Of a DNA stretch of 40,865 nucleotides, positions 17,459 to 24,816 are shown piece by piece. How positions within the stretch are numbered: position 1 is the stretch's first letter; every line of letters begins with the position of its first letter. The DNA comes from an uncultured Bacillota bacterium (GTDB lineage: Bacteria; Bacillota; Clostridia; Christensenellales; Borkfalkiaceae). The stretch lies in the NCBI GenBank assembly GCA_949287105.1, contig CASEFE010000036.1, positions 1 through 40,865 of the forward strand, read 5' to 3'. A model generated the notes under the pieces. That model was not told where the DNA came from. It was given only the letters and a program-made list of their open reading frames with translations, and searched no databases. The position numbers and the translations under genes were made by a program.

Positions 17459-19858
17459 CTATAAAACTTGTTCCGTTCTGGCTATGATATCGTTTTGCGT
17501 CTGCGTGGAAAGAACCGTAAAGAATGCCGAATATCCCGCAACACGCACGATCAAATCTTTATAATTTTCCGGATGCTTCTGTGCATCCAGAAGGGTTTCC
17601 CGCGATACTACGTTGTATTGAACATGATACCCGTGCAAAACATCAAAAAACGTACGCACAAGCATGCTCAGTTTCTCACAGTCTTTTTGTTCACTCAAAA
17701 CTTGCGGCGTCACTTTTTGGTTCAATAACACACCGCCCGCAATTTCCTTTGTACGAAGTTTGGATACCGACTTAAATACACTTGTCGGGCCGTGCGTATC
17801 CATGGAATGCGCAGGCGAACATCCTTCCGCCAAAGGTTCACCCGCATGCCGCCCGTCCGGTGTGGCACACGTCCCCGCGCCCTGCGGAACGTTCGCCGCA
17901 ACCGAAGAGGTTCCCGCATAATAATTTCCTCCGATCGGCCCGCGCCCATACCGCGTGTTTTTGTATTTTTTGATCTCATCCAGATATGTATCGTATCCTT
18001 TTACGACCAGTTCGTCAACATAATCGTCATCATTGCCGTATTTGGGTGCTTTCAGCAGGATCTGCCGAATTTCTTCCCCGCGCTCTCCCGCAAAATCATT
18101 GACCAGCGCATCCCACAATTCTTCGCGCGTAAGAAGCTTTTCTTCATATACGCATTTTTTGAGCGCTGCCAATGAATCTCCCAAATTGGCAACCCCGACC
18201 TGCAACTGGCTGATCATATCGTATACGGCTCCGCCTTCCTTCAAATGCTTTCCCCGCCCGATACAATCTTTGACAAGCGCGGAACACAAGATATCCGGTA
18301 CTTCCTGCTCCACAACCATGTCCGCACAATTATCCAGAATAACCCCTTGATGAATGAGCATGCGCGCCGTCTTATCCCATGCAGCCATCACTTCATCAAA
18401 CGTCTTCATATCGGTAAATTTCCCGACGCCCTTACAAATCTTTTTGCCTGTCGTCAGATCTACGCCGTCATTCAGCGCAATCATCAGCGTTTTCGGAAAA
18501 TTCAGATAACTCATACCCGTACAGCGATATCCCCATTTTCCGGGAACACCCACTTCCACACATCCGATCGCACTGTAATTATAGGCATCTTCTTTCGATA
18601 CGCCCAATGCTTCCAAGGCTGGAATAATAATTTCATCGCTGTTGAATGCAGGCATTCCGAATCCCAATTTGATCATGCGGATACAGTCCCGCATGAAATC
18701 TTCGTCCATTCCGGCAAAATACCGTACCGTCAGATTCGGCTGCGGCAGACGCGTCCTTCCGATCGAAACAAGAACCAGTTTCGTCAATTCGTTTACCGCA
18801 TCCTTTCCGTCCGCTGTTTGCCCGCCGATCGTTATGTTCTGATACATAGGGCTTCCCGCCGCAAAACGCGTATGCCCCCAACTGCGCACTTTATTGATCG
18901 TGAGCGTCTTTAACCATAAGTTTTCAAGCAATTCGAGAATTTCTTCCCGCTTCATTCCTGCTTTCACGCTCGCCTCATAATATGGCAGCATATATTGGTC
19001 AAACCGCCCGAAAGACAGGGAATGTCCGTTTGATTCGATCTGTAAAATCAGATGGATAAACCAAAGGCTCTGCATCGCCTCGGGAAAATTGCGCGCGCCT
19101 TCCATCGGTACCCGCGCGCAAATCTTCGATACTTTCAATAGTTCTGCCGCGCGCACAGGTTCCGCCCGTTCCGCTTCCTTTGCCGCCAACTCGCTGTATC
19201 GCTTCGCAAAACTTTCTACCGCATCGATCACAATCAGAATCGCTTTATAAAAGTAACTGGATTTCATATTTTCATATACTGTATAATCCAAACTTTCAAG
19301 TATTCTCTGAACGCGATCCCGCACCGCTTTCAAACCGTATTTCAGAACGCTTTCATAGTCTACCGCAAGGTGCGCATCACCCGATGTGATGTTCCCTTCA
19401 TTGCGGATAATCCCGATATCGTAAATGGTCTTTGCGCTTTCCGGATAAGCGGCATACGCCTTATCCTGCAAAGTTCTGCCCTTCCAATAGGGATAAATTT
19501 CCCGTAAAATTTGTTTGTTTTCTTCACTGATTTCAAAACGGTCGCCGTTCCGCTTTTCAAATTCGTCTAACTCTTTGATCACCCAGTCCATCGCGTATTC
19601 GGGAAATATGGGAGCCGCCCTGTTTTCACTCGCCTGATTTCCGACGATCAGCGTTTCCGGCTCTATGTAAACAGACATATTTTCCAAAACTTCCTTTACC
19701 ATATACGCCCGTTTCAGAACCACTTGATCCATTTCGTGTTCCCGATATGCTTTCGTCGTCAAAACCGCACGTTCCGTGCAGATTTTCGGCGTGGTATTCA
19801 AAAGATTATTCCGAAATTTTTGAATGCGCGGCGTCATTTCGCCAAAGTAATTTTCCAT
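17459..19858 (-). CDS. Glycyl radical enzyme, dehydratase-like (799 aa), in a rhamnose operon
   Basis: The protein is a full-length GRE. The C-terminal radical loop is RVAGYSAFF with the radical Gly775, and the active-site loop is AIGCVE with Cys433 and Glu435. The single Cys followed by x-Glu rules out pyruvate formate-lyase (which has Cys-Cys) and is the pattern of GRE eliminases such as glycerol, propanediol, choline, isethionate and hydroxyproline enzymes. After the Cys the sequence VGVPGKWGYRCTGMSYLNFPK differs from the glycerol/propanediol dehydratase pattern; as I recall that family, an Asp is found 14 residues after the Cys, and Thr447 is present here. Position and order (activase, GRE, SDR, rhaA) suggest that it acts on a rhamnose-derived polyol or ketose. 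GGGAGGG precedes the ATG. Function beyond the family is inferred. Confidence 0.9.
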   Translation of the reverse strand: MENYFGEMTPRIQKFRNNLLNTTPKICTERAVLTTKAYREHEMDQVVLKRAYMVKEVLENMSVYIEPETLIVGNQASENRAAPIFPEYAMDWVIKELDEFEKRNGDRFEISEENKQILREIYPYWKGRTLQDKAYAAYPESAKTIYDIGIIRNEGNITSGDAHLAVDYESVLKYGLKAVRDRVQRILESLDYTVYENMKSSYFYKAILIVIDAVESFAKRYSELAAKEAERAEPVRAAELLKVSKICARVPMEGARNFPEAMQSLWFIHLILQIESNGHSLSFGRFDQYMLPYYEASVKAGMKREEILELLENLWLKTLTINKVRSWGHTRFAAGSPMYQNITIGGQTADGKDAVNELTKLVLVSIGRTRLPQPNLTVRYFAGMDEDFMRDCIRMIKLGFGMPAFNSDEIIIPALEALGVSKEDAYNYSAIGCVEVGVPGKWGYRCTGMSYLNFPKTLMIALNDGVDLTTGKKICKGVGKFTDMKTFDEVMAAWDKTARMLIHQGVILDNCADMVVEQEVPDILCSALVKDCIGRGKHLKEGGAVYDMISQLQVGVANLGDSLAALKKCVYEEKLLTREELWDALVNDFAGERGEEIRQILLKAPKYGNDDDYVDELVVKGYDTYLDEIKKYKNTRYGRGPIGGNYYAGTSSVAANVPQGAGTCATPDGRHAGEPLAEGCSPAHSMDTHGPTSVFKSVSKLRTKEIAGGVLLNQKVTPQVLSEQKDCEKLSMLVRTFFDVLHGYHVQYNVVSRETLLDAQKHPENYKDLIVRVAGYSAFFTVLSTQTQNDIIARTEQVL

Positions 19859-19881
19859 GATAAACCCTCCCGTATTTTTAT

Positions 19882-20631
19882 TTAACCGCCTATGGCCGCA
19901 GATATTTTGCTTGCACAGAATAACTCCTTGTATTCCTTCAAGTCTTCCTTGTGTAACTGCGCCACGCCCTTATAGTCATACTTTTTGTTCAGTTTTTCAT
20001 ATTTCTTTTCGCCAAACTGATGAAACGGCAATAACTGTACCTCTTTTACCCCCAACTTGACAAACAATTCAGCAAAAGCCTTTGCATCCGACAAACTGTC
20101 ATTGTATCCCGGAATCACAGGGATCCGTACGGTATATGCCTTTCCGCTCTGCACAAGCCAAGAAATATTTTTTAAAATCAGTTCATTCCCGATCCCCGTA
20201 CCTTGCCTGTGTTTTTGCGTATCGTAATGTTTACAATCGATAAAAACAAAATCCAATTGATTTACAAGTGCCGAAAACTTCTCCGGATCGACGGCTCCTG
20301 CCGTCTCTATGGCAATATTCAATCCGTTTGCATGCATCTTTTGGCAAAGCTCCATTGCAAACTCATATTGCATGAATACTTCCCCGCCCGTGAGCGTTAC
20401 TCCGCCCCCGCTTTTTTTATAAAAGACCTCGTCTTTGAGAACTTCACGTAAAACTTCTTCCGTTGTATAACATTTTGCTTCGCTGCGCTCATCGCCGCAC
20501 GGCAACTGCGATTCGGGATTTGCACACCACCGACACCGTAAATTGCACCCGCTGAAAAATACGTCTGTGCGGATTCCCGCTCCGTCATGCAGGCAAAATT
20601 TTTGTATATTGAAAATATATCCTTTCTGCAT
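19882..20631 (-). CDS. Glycyl-radical enzyme activating enzyme, radical SAM, short PflA-like form
   Basis: The 249-residue protein carries the radical-SAM motif CNLRCRWC (Cys29, Cys33, Cys36), the SAM-binding GGGVTLTGGEV and IPVIPGYND, and starts with the typical FNIQKFCLHDGAGIRT. It uses SAM and a [4Fe-4S] cluster to abstract hydrogen from the glycine of its partner, here most likely Gly775 of the GRE encoded 23 nt downstream. It lacks the ferredoxin insert with eight more cysteines that activases of dehydratase-type GREs usually have; only an 18-residue linker with two Cys is seen. It is the first gene of the operon and lies behind a consensus promoter overlapped by a probable DeoR operator. 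Confidence 0.92.
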   Translation of the reverse strand: MQKGYIFNIQKFCLHDGAGIRTDVFFSGCNLRCRWCANPESQLPCGDERSEAKCYTTEEVLREVLKDEVFYKKSGGGVTLTGGEVFMQYEFAMELCQKMHANGLNIAIETAGAVDPEKFSALVNQLDFVFIDCKHYDTQKHRQGTGIGNELILKNISWLVQSGKAYTVRIPVIPGYNDSLSDAKAFAELFVKLGVKEVQLLPFHQFGEKKYEKLNKKYDYKGVAQLHKEDLKEYKELFCASKISAAIGG

Positions 20632-20671
20632 ATGGTTTCACTTCGGTTTTATTTGCATTTTTTCCGTCGAT

Positions 20672-20700
20672 ATTATATAATTATGTTAAATCATTGTCAA
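20672..20700 (-). promoter_or_regulatory. Consensus sigma-A promoter of the GRE1-SDR-rhaA operon
   Basis: On the minus strand TTGACA (20695-20700) and TATAAT (20672-20677) are exactly 17 bp apart, a perfect match to the consensus. Transcription would start about 35 nt before the activase ATG. Such a strong promoter needs repression, matching the adjacent inverted repeat. Confidence 0.8.
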
Positions 20701-20732
20701 TATGCGGCGACAAATCGCATTATTTAACATAA
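20681..20732. promoter_or_regulatory. Probable DeoR operator: 11-bp perfect inverted repeat
   Basis: TTATGTTAAAT (20681-20691) and its exact complement ATTTAACATAA (20722-20732) are separated by 30 bp. The first half-site lies inside the spacer of the operon promoter; the second lies at the presumed start of deoR transcription (possible TTGTCA at 20694-20699 and CATTAT at 20718-20723 on the plus strand). One repressor bound to both could shut both directions. Confidence 0.65.
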
Positions 20733-20755
20733 ATAAACATCAGAAGAGGGTTAGA

Positions 20756-21535
20756 ATGAACAACTTTGAACAAAAAGATTTACCCCCGATGCGGCAGGCG
20801 CAAATTCTGGAAATATTAAAGGAACGCAAAGCCGTAAGTGTAAGCCAGCTATCCGCGGAACTTTATATCAATGAGGCGACAATACGAAGAGATCTCAATA
20901 CACTTGCCAAAAGCGGAATTATTTCTCGCACTTATGGCGGTGCCGTTTATAATGAAGGTCTGGACAGCGAAATACCGTTTTTTGTCCGTGAAACCTCCCA
21001 TTCGGACGCAAAAAAACAAATCGGCGAAAGCGCAGCGGAGTTTATCAAAGACGGCGACACCGTTTTTTTGGACTCTTCTTCCACGACTGCCTTTCTGATT
21101 CCCCATCTTACGAATAAAAACGGGTTAAGGATCGTAACCAACGGTGCAAAGGCTATTTTGATGCTTTCCAAACTGACCAACTGCGAATTGTATTGCATCG
21201 GAGGAAAACTGCGGGAAAACAGCTTGTCATTTGTCGGAGAAGCCGCACAAATGCAACTCAAAAATTTTCATTTCGACGCCGCGTTTTTTTCCTGCCGCGG
21301 CATCGATCTTCGATTCGGGCTGACCGATTCCAATATCGACGAAGCGGCAATCCGAAAAATTCTGCTCGAAAATTCGAAAAAATCGTATCTTCTTGCCGAT
21401 CAATCGAAATTCAATGTCGTTTCCTTTTATTCGATTTCTCCTTTGCATAGCCTTTATGCCGTCATTACAGACGCTTTGCCGGAACAATCCTGGATCGACG
21501 ATTTGAAAAAAGCAAATGTTGCCTTATATCTTTAA
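20756..21535 (+). CDS. DeoR/GlpR family transcriptional repressor
   Basis: The protein has the DeoR N-terminal winged HTH (MRQAQILEILKERKAVSVSQLSAEL, then EATIRRDLNTLAKSGIISRTYGGAV) and the DeoRC sensor domain (FLDSSSTTAFLIPHL, VTNGAKAILML, YCIGGKLRENSLSFVGEAA, FDAAFFSCRGID, LLADQSKF), which normally senses a phosphorylated sugar. The ATG at 20756 has GAAGAGGG upstream and is chosen over an ATG at 20702 that lies inside the promoter and operator region. It is divergent from the GRE1-SDR-rhaA operon, which it probably represses. If its ligand is a sugar phosphate, the pathway includes a phosphorylated intermediate, although no kinase is encoded in the operon. Confidence 0.93.
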   Translation: MNNFEQKDLPPMRQAQILEILKERKAVSVSQLSAELYINEATIRRDLNTLAKSGIISRTYGGAVYNEGLDSEIPFFVRETSHSDAKKQIGESAAEFIKDGDTVFLDSSSTTAFLIPHLTNKNGLRIVTNGAKAILMLSKLTNCELYCIGGKLRENSLSFVGEAAQMQLKNFHFDAAFFSCRGIDLRFGLTDSNIDEAAIRKILLENSKKSYLLADQSKFNVVSFYSISPLHSLYAVITDALPEQSWIDDLKKANVALYL

Positions 21536-21605
21536 GTCAAAACCATTTCCGAAAAGATATTTTGCCGAAGCTGACGCAATTTATTTTCTTCCCCTTTCAA
21601 CGCTT

Positions 21606-21650
21606 AAAAGAGTGACTGCCGCATTATAAATTACGGCAGTCACTCTTTTT
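21606..21650. terminator. Bidirectional terminator between DeoR and the 709-aa gene
   Basis: A 16-bp perfect stem (AAAAGAGTGACTGCCG and its complement) with a 12-nt loop lies between two convergent genes; T-runs end each arm. Confidence 0.85.
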
Positions 21651-21732
21651 TCTATAAACTTTGAAAAACCTGTCACCTTCACTCTTCAACATTAAAAACA
21701 TCAAACCTTGTCGCAGTTCTCCGAAAATCTTA

Positions 21733-23862
21733 TCATATTGAAGAGATATTTTCCAGTTCTTCTTCGATCTGAGAAAGATTCAACAACTTTTCCAATAAAA
21801 CATTATCGCTGTAATAATAGTGATTTGTCATTTCAAAACCGATTTTCGCATCCTTTTCCACAAGGCTGTACAGGCTTTCGACAAGTTCTCTCTCTTTACG
21901 CACACACCCCAAAAGTTTCTCTCTGTTTTCCTGCAAATTTTCTTTCCATACCGAAAATTCGGCCAACAACTTTGCGCTCATAAAATGAATAAAACAGGCT
22001 TTTGCACAACGCTTTAATTCTTCAAAAGCCGCATTTCCCTCAACCGATCCGATCGCGTCCAAACCTTCTTTCCACTTAGTCGTCAGAAGATCCATCTGCC
22101 TGATGTACACATCAACCCCATACGGAGACGTCCATGCCTTATAATCATCAAATGTATAACAGACCATGGTCGATTTTCTGCCCGTATTCTTTAATGACCA
22201 AAGATTTCCGCAACCCAAATTATGTCCGCCAAGATACAAAATATCCACACTGAACGGATATTCACCAAACGCATCGCTGAATAAACCTACCGCTCGCTTT
22301 GCCAAAGCCGCCTGTTCGCCGTAAACGGCATTATACCATTTTTTCTCATCCGTTTCCCGCCCGCAAGCCATGCAACAAAGGGAAAGAGCGCCGCCCGGAT
22401 ATCCTCCCAGGCTCCATCCCATCATCAGGCCCGACACGTCCAATTTTTTTAAGTTTTCTATATGCTTTACCATCCTGTCAAAAACCGGAATATACGGAAC
22501 GGCAGAACATTCCCAACTGTTGTTGACTTGAATTTTAGCCCAGATCCTGTGTCCGCACGCCTTTGCAAACGTCAATACTTTTACGGTAAAATCGCTCGGC
22601 CCGATCACCGAAATGGAATAATCGATTACCTGGCTTTGAACGCCGCCGCGCACAAATTTTTTGCCGAACTCACTCACGCACAATACGTCAATGCCTTTAT
22701 CCAGAAGTTTCACGCCGCGAAGTACCTGTTCTTCCGTCCAGCCCATGTAATCCGCCCAGCCCCATAAATTTGCGATCAGCCGCGTCGTCTTGTTACCGTC
22801 ACGGATCGCCCGATAAAAGATATTATTGACTTCGGCTGCAACTTCTTCCGGTGTCCTTTCCTTGCAACGCGGACATTCCGTATTATTTGCATCTTTCGGC
22901 CAGATTTTGGAATAACAATGCGTAGCGTTTTCAGACATCGTAATTGTCACGACCGCTTTGAGTTTGGGAACGTTCTCCGCCACGCTTTTCATAGCGTCAT
23001 ACAGATATTTCTGTACCTCCGGCGCCGATGTACATAAACAGTAATTTCCGTCTCCTACTTCCTGCCCCTTCCATTGCGGGTATTTTTCAAAAAACTTTGC
23101 TGGCAGACTCCGCGGTTCGTTCATATATAGATAAACTCCGATGCCGTACCGTTCGCAACGCTCCGTAAGCTTTTTCAAATTGCCGAGCCGTTTTTGATAG
23201 TCGGAAGCATACTGCCGATCAAACGGAAAATCTGCCAGATTTCTTAACGTCTCTTGCAACCATATCCCGTTTACCCCACAAGCTTTAAGCCTTTCAAGAT
23301 ATTCTTCGGGATAATCGCTGAGTTCATCATCCAGCAATGCGCCGCTGTATCTGGCACTGTAAGATGCTGTAAATCGATCTTCAATTGTATTTTCAAGCGG
23401 ACTTTCATAATATGTTTTTGCGCTATTATTATAAAAATCAAATGGCTCTACCGTCCTTTTACGACAATGCCCTTTCAAAATTTTGCACGCTTTTTCCGTC
23501 TCCGCTTCCTGTTCTTTGCTTAATGGCGCATATTTTATTTTTTCCGTCTTAGGCTTGTCGCCCAATTTTACCGACAAAAAATCATACTCTTCCAGTAACT
23601 GACGGTATTCCGCCTCTTCGAGCGATAAAAGCGTACAAATATCTTCGTCCAAAAGCAAGTCCCAGTTGTTGCGGATCACCGTCACAAACCCTTTCTTTTC
23701 CCAATTCGGATCTGCTTCGATTTCAAAAAGACCTAATTTTTCCGCGTGCAACCTTACCGTCTCTTCATCTGTTTCCAAAACCTTGGCAATTCTATCAGCC
23801 GGTATCATTCCATAATTTTTCAGTATAACCCTTTGCCAACGGGTCGGCAAAATGTTTTCCAT
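21733..23862 (-). CDS. Uncharacterised TIM-barrel-like protein with tandem N-terminal HTH-like segments (GRE2 operon)
   Basis: I do not recognise a named family for this 709-residue protein. Residues 8-46 (RWQRVILKNYGMIPADRIAKVL..) and 60-95 (VTVIRNNWDLLLDEDICTLL..) look like two related helix-turn-helix-type units. From about residue 150 the sequence is that of a glycosidase-type barrel: YSGALLDDE, ACGVNGIWLQETL, ERYGIGVYLYMNEPRSLP, then ITMSENATHCYSKIW followed by ECPRCKERTPEEVAAEVN (Cys330 and Cys333), and TTRLIANLWGWADYMGW. The Cys-x-x-Cys loop and SEN motif remind me of DUF4838/GH20-like barrels, as an inference. No signal peptide. It is the third gene of the operon, 63 nt after the activase, with a strong AGGAGGGG site. 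Confidence 0.8.
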   Translation of the reverse strand: MENILPTRWQRVILKNYGMIPADRIAKVLETDEETVRLHAEKLGLFEIEADPNWEKKGFVTVIRNNWDLLLDEDICTLLSLEEAEYRQLLEEYDFLSVKLGDKPKTEKIKYAPLSKEQEAETEKACKILKGHCRKRTVEPFDFYNNSAKTYYESPLENTIEDRFTASYSARYSGALLDDELSDYPEEYLERLKACGVNGIWLQETLRNLADFPFDRQYASDYQKRLGNLKKLTERCERYGIGVYLYMNEPRSLPAKFFEKYPQWKGQEVGDGNYCLCTSAPEVQKYLYDAMKSVAENVPKLKAVVTITMSENATHCYSKIWPKDANNTECPRCKERTPEEVAAEVNNIFYRAIRDGNKTTRLIANLWGWADYMGWTEEQVLRGVKLLDKGIDVLCVSEFGKKFVRGGVQSQVIDYSISVIGPSDFTVKVLTFAKACGHRIWAKIQVNNSWECSAVPYIPVFDRMVKHIENLKKLDVSGLMMGWSLGGYPGGALSLCCMACGRETDEKKWYNAVYGEQAALAKRAVGLFSDAFGEYPFSVDILYLGGHNLGCGNLWSLKNTGRKSTMVCYTFDDYKAWTSPYGVDVYIRQMDLLTTKWKEGLDAIGSVEGNAAFEELKRCAKACFIHFMSAKLLAEFSVWKENLQENREKLLGCVRKERELVESLYSLVEKDAKIGFEMTNHYYYSDNVLLEKLLNLSQIEEELENISSI

Positions 23863-23925
23863 ATTTCCCCTCCTATAAACAAATTCTTTTTCCTATCCGA
23901 AAAGAACTCTTAAAATTTATCCGCG

Positions 23926-24816
23926 TTATCCGATCGAAACCGAAATACCGGTCTGCTCTTTCAAAATCTTTGCAAAATCGGTAAATTCCGTTTTTTCCAA
24001 AAATGAAGCATTTTTATATTCCGCAACCATCCCTAACCTTCTGTATTTATCCAAACCCGTAGGATGATAAGGCAGCAAATCAATTTTTTGAAGATTTTTC
24101 AACTTCTTACTGAGCTTTGCTAGGAACTCAAAATGTTCTTCGTTCAAATTTACTTTTGGTATTATCGGACAGCGCAAAACAATTTTTGCACCCGCTCCAT
24201 CAAGCGACATCAAATTTTCAAATATCTTTTCCGGCCGTACTCCTGTATATCTTTCATACAGCGACGGAACCGTCTTGATGTCAAACAAAAAGCAATCGGT
24301 AAATTTTGCTATATCGAGAAAATCTTGTTTTTTCCCGAAACCGCATGTCTCTATGTATAGCGAAATTCCCGCGCTTTTCACAGCTTGCGCCAACGCCAAT
24401 GCTTGCGGAAATTGCGCCATCGGCTCTCCTCCGGAGAATGTAACCCCTCCGCCCGAATATCGAAAATATGGCGCATCCTTTTCAATTTCCTGCATGACGC
24501 TTTCTACCGTGGCTTCATATCCGTATAATATAAGAGCTGATTTCGGACAAGCTTTCACGCATGCGCCGCAGCCGTTACACCGATCGTCGCAAACCGTATG
24601 CCCGTTTTCGGTAAATTCATGGCAGGATACAGGGCAAATTTCACAGCTTCTGCATTGAATACACAATTCCTGCAAAAAGCCGATTTGCGGACGCACGATC
24701 TGTGATTCCGGGTTATGACACCACTCGCATTTAAGCGGACAGCCTTTGAAAAACACCACCGTCCGCATACCCGTACCGTCATTCACCGAAGCGCGCTTCA
24801 GATCAAATAAAATCAT
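23926..24816 (-). CDS. Glycyl-radical enzyme activating enzyme with ferredoxin-type insert
   Basis: The 296-residue protein has the radical-SAM motif CPLKCEWC (Cys26, Cys30, Cys33), the SAM-binding region YSGGGVTFSGGEPM, and between them an insert with many cysteines (52, 55, 58, 61, 65 and then 76, 80, 83, 86, 90), which fits two extra [4Fe-4S] clusters of the type found in activases of GRE eliminases and decarboxylases. Its ATG overlaps the stop of the GRE gene (ATGA, 24813-24816), so activase and enzyme are made together. Partner: the 657-residue GRE. Confidence 0.93.
   Translation of the reverse strand: MILFDLKRASVNDGTGMRTVVFFKGCPLKCEWCHNPESQIVRPQIGFLQELCIQCRSCEICPVSCHEFTENGHTVCDDRCNGCGACVKACPKSALILYGYEATVESVMQEIEKDAPYFRYSGGGVTFSGGEPMAQFPQALALAQAVKSAGISLYIETCGFGKKQDFLDIAKFTDCFLFDIKTVPSLYERYTGVRPEKIFENLMSLDGAGAKIVLRCPIIPKVNLNEEHFEFLAKLSKKLKNLQKIDLLPYHPTGLDKYRRLGMVAEYKNASFLEKTEFTDFAKILKEQTGISVSIG

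Noticed and set aside
17459..19858. GRE1 as pyruvate formate-lyase
   Set aside because: The active site has a single Cys followed by Val-Glu (GCVE), not the Cys-Cys pair needed for pyruvate cleavage.
20702..20755. ATG at 20702 as start of the DeoR gene
   Set aside because: It would make the operator and promoter coding; ATG 20756 has GAAGAGGG upstream and begins at the normal DeoR N terminus.
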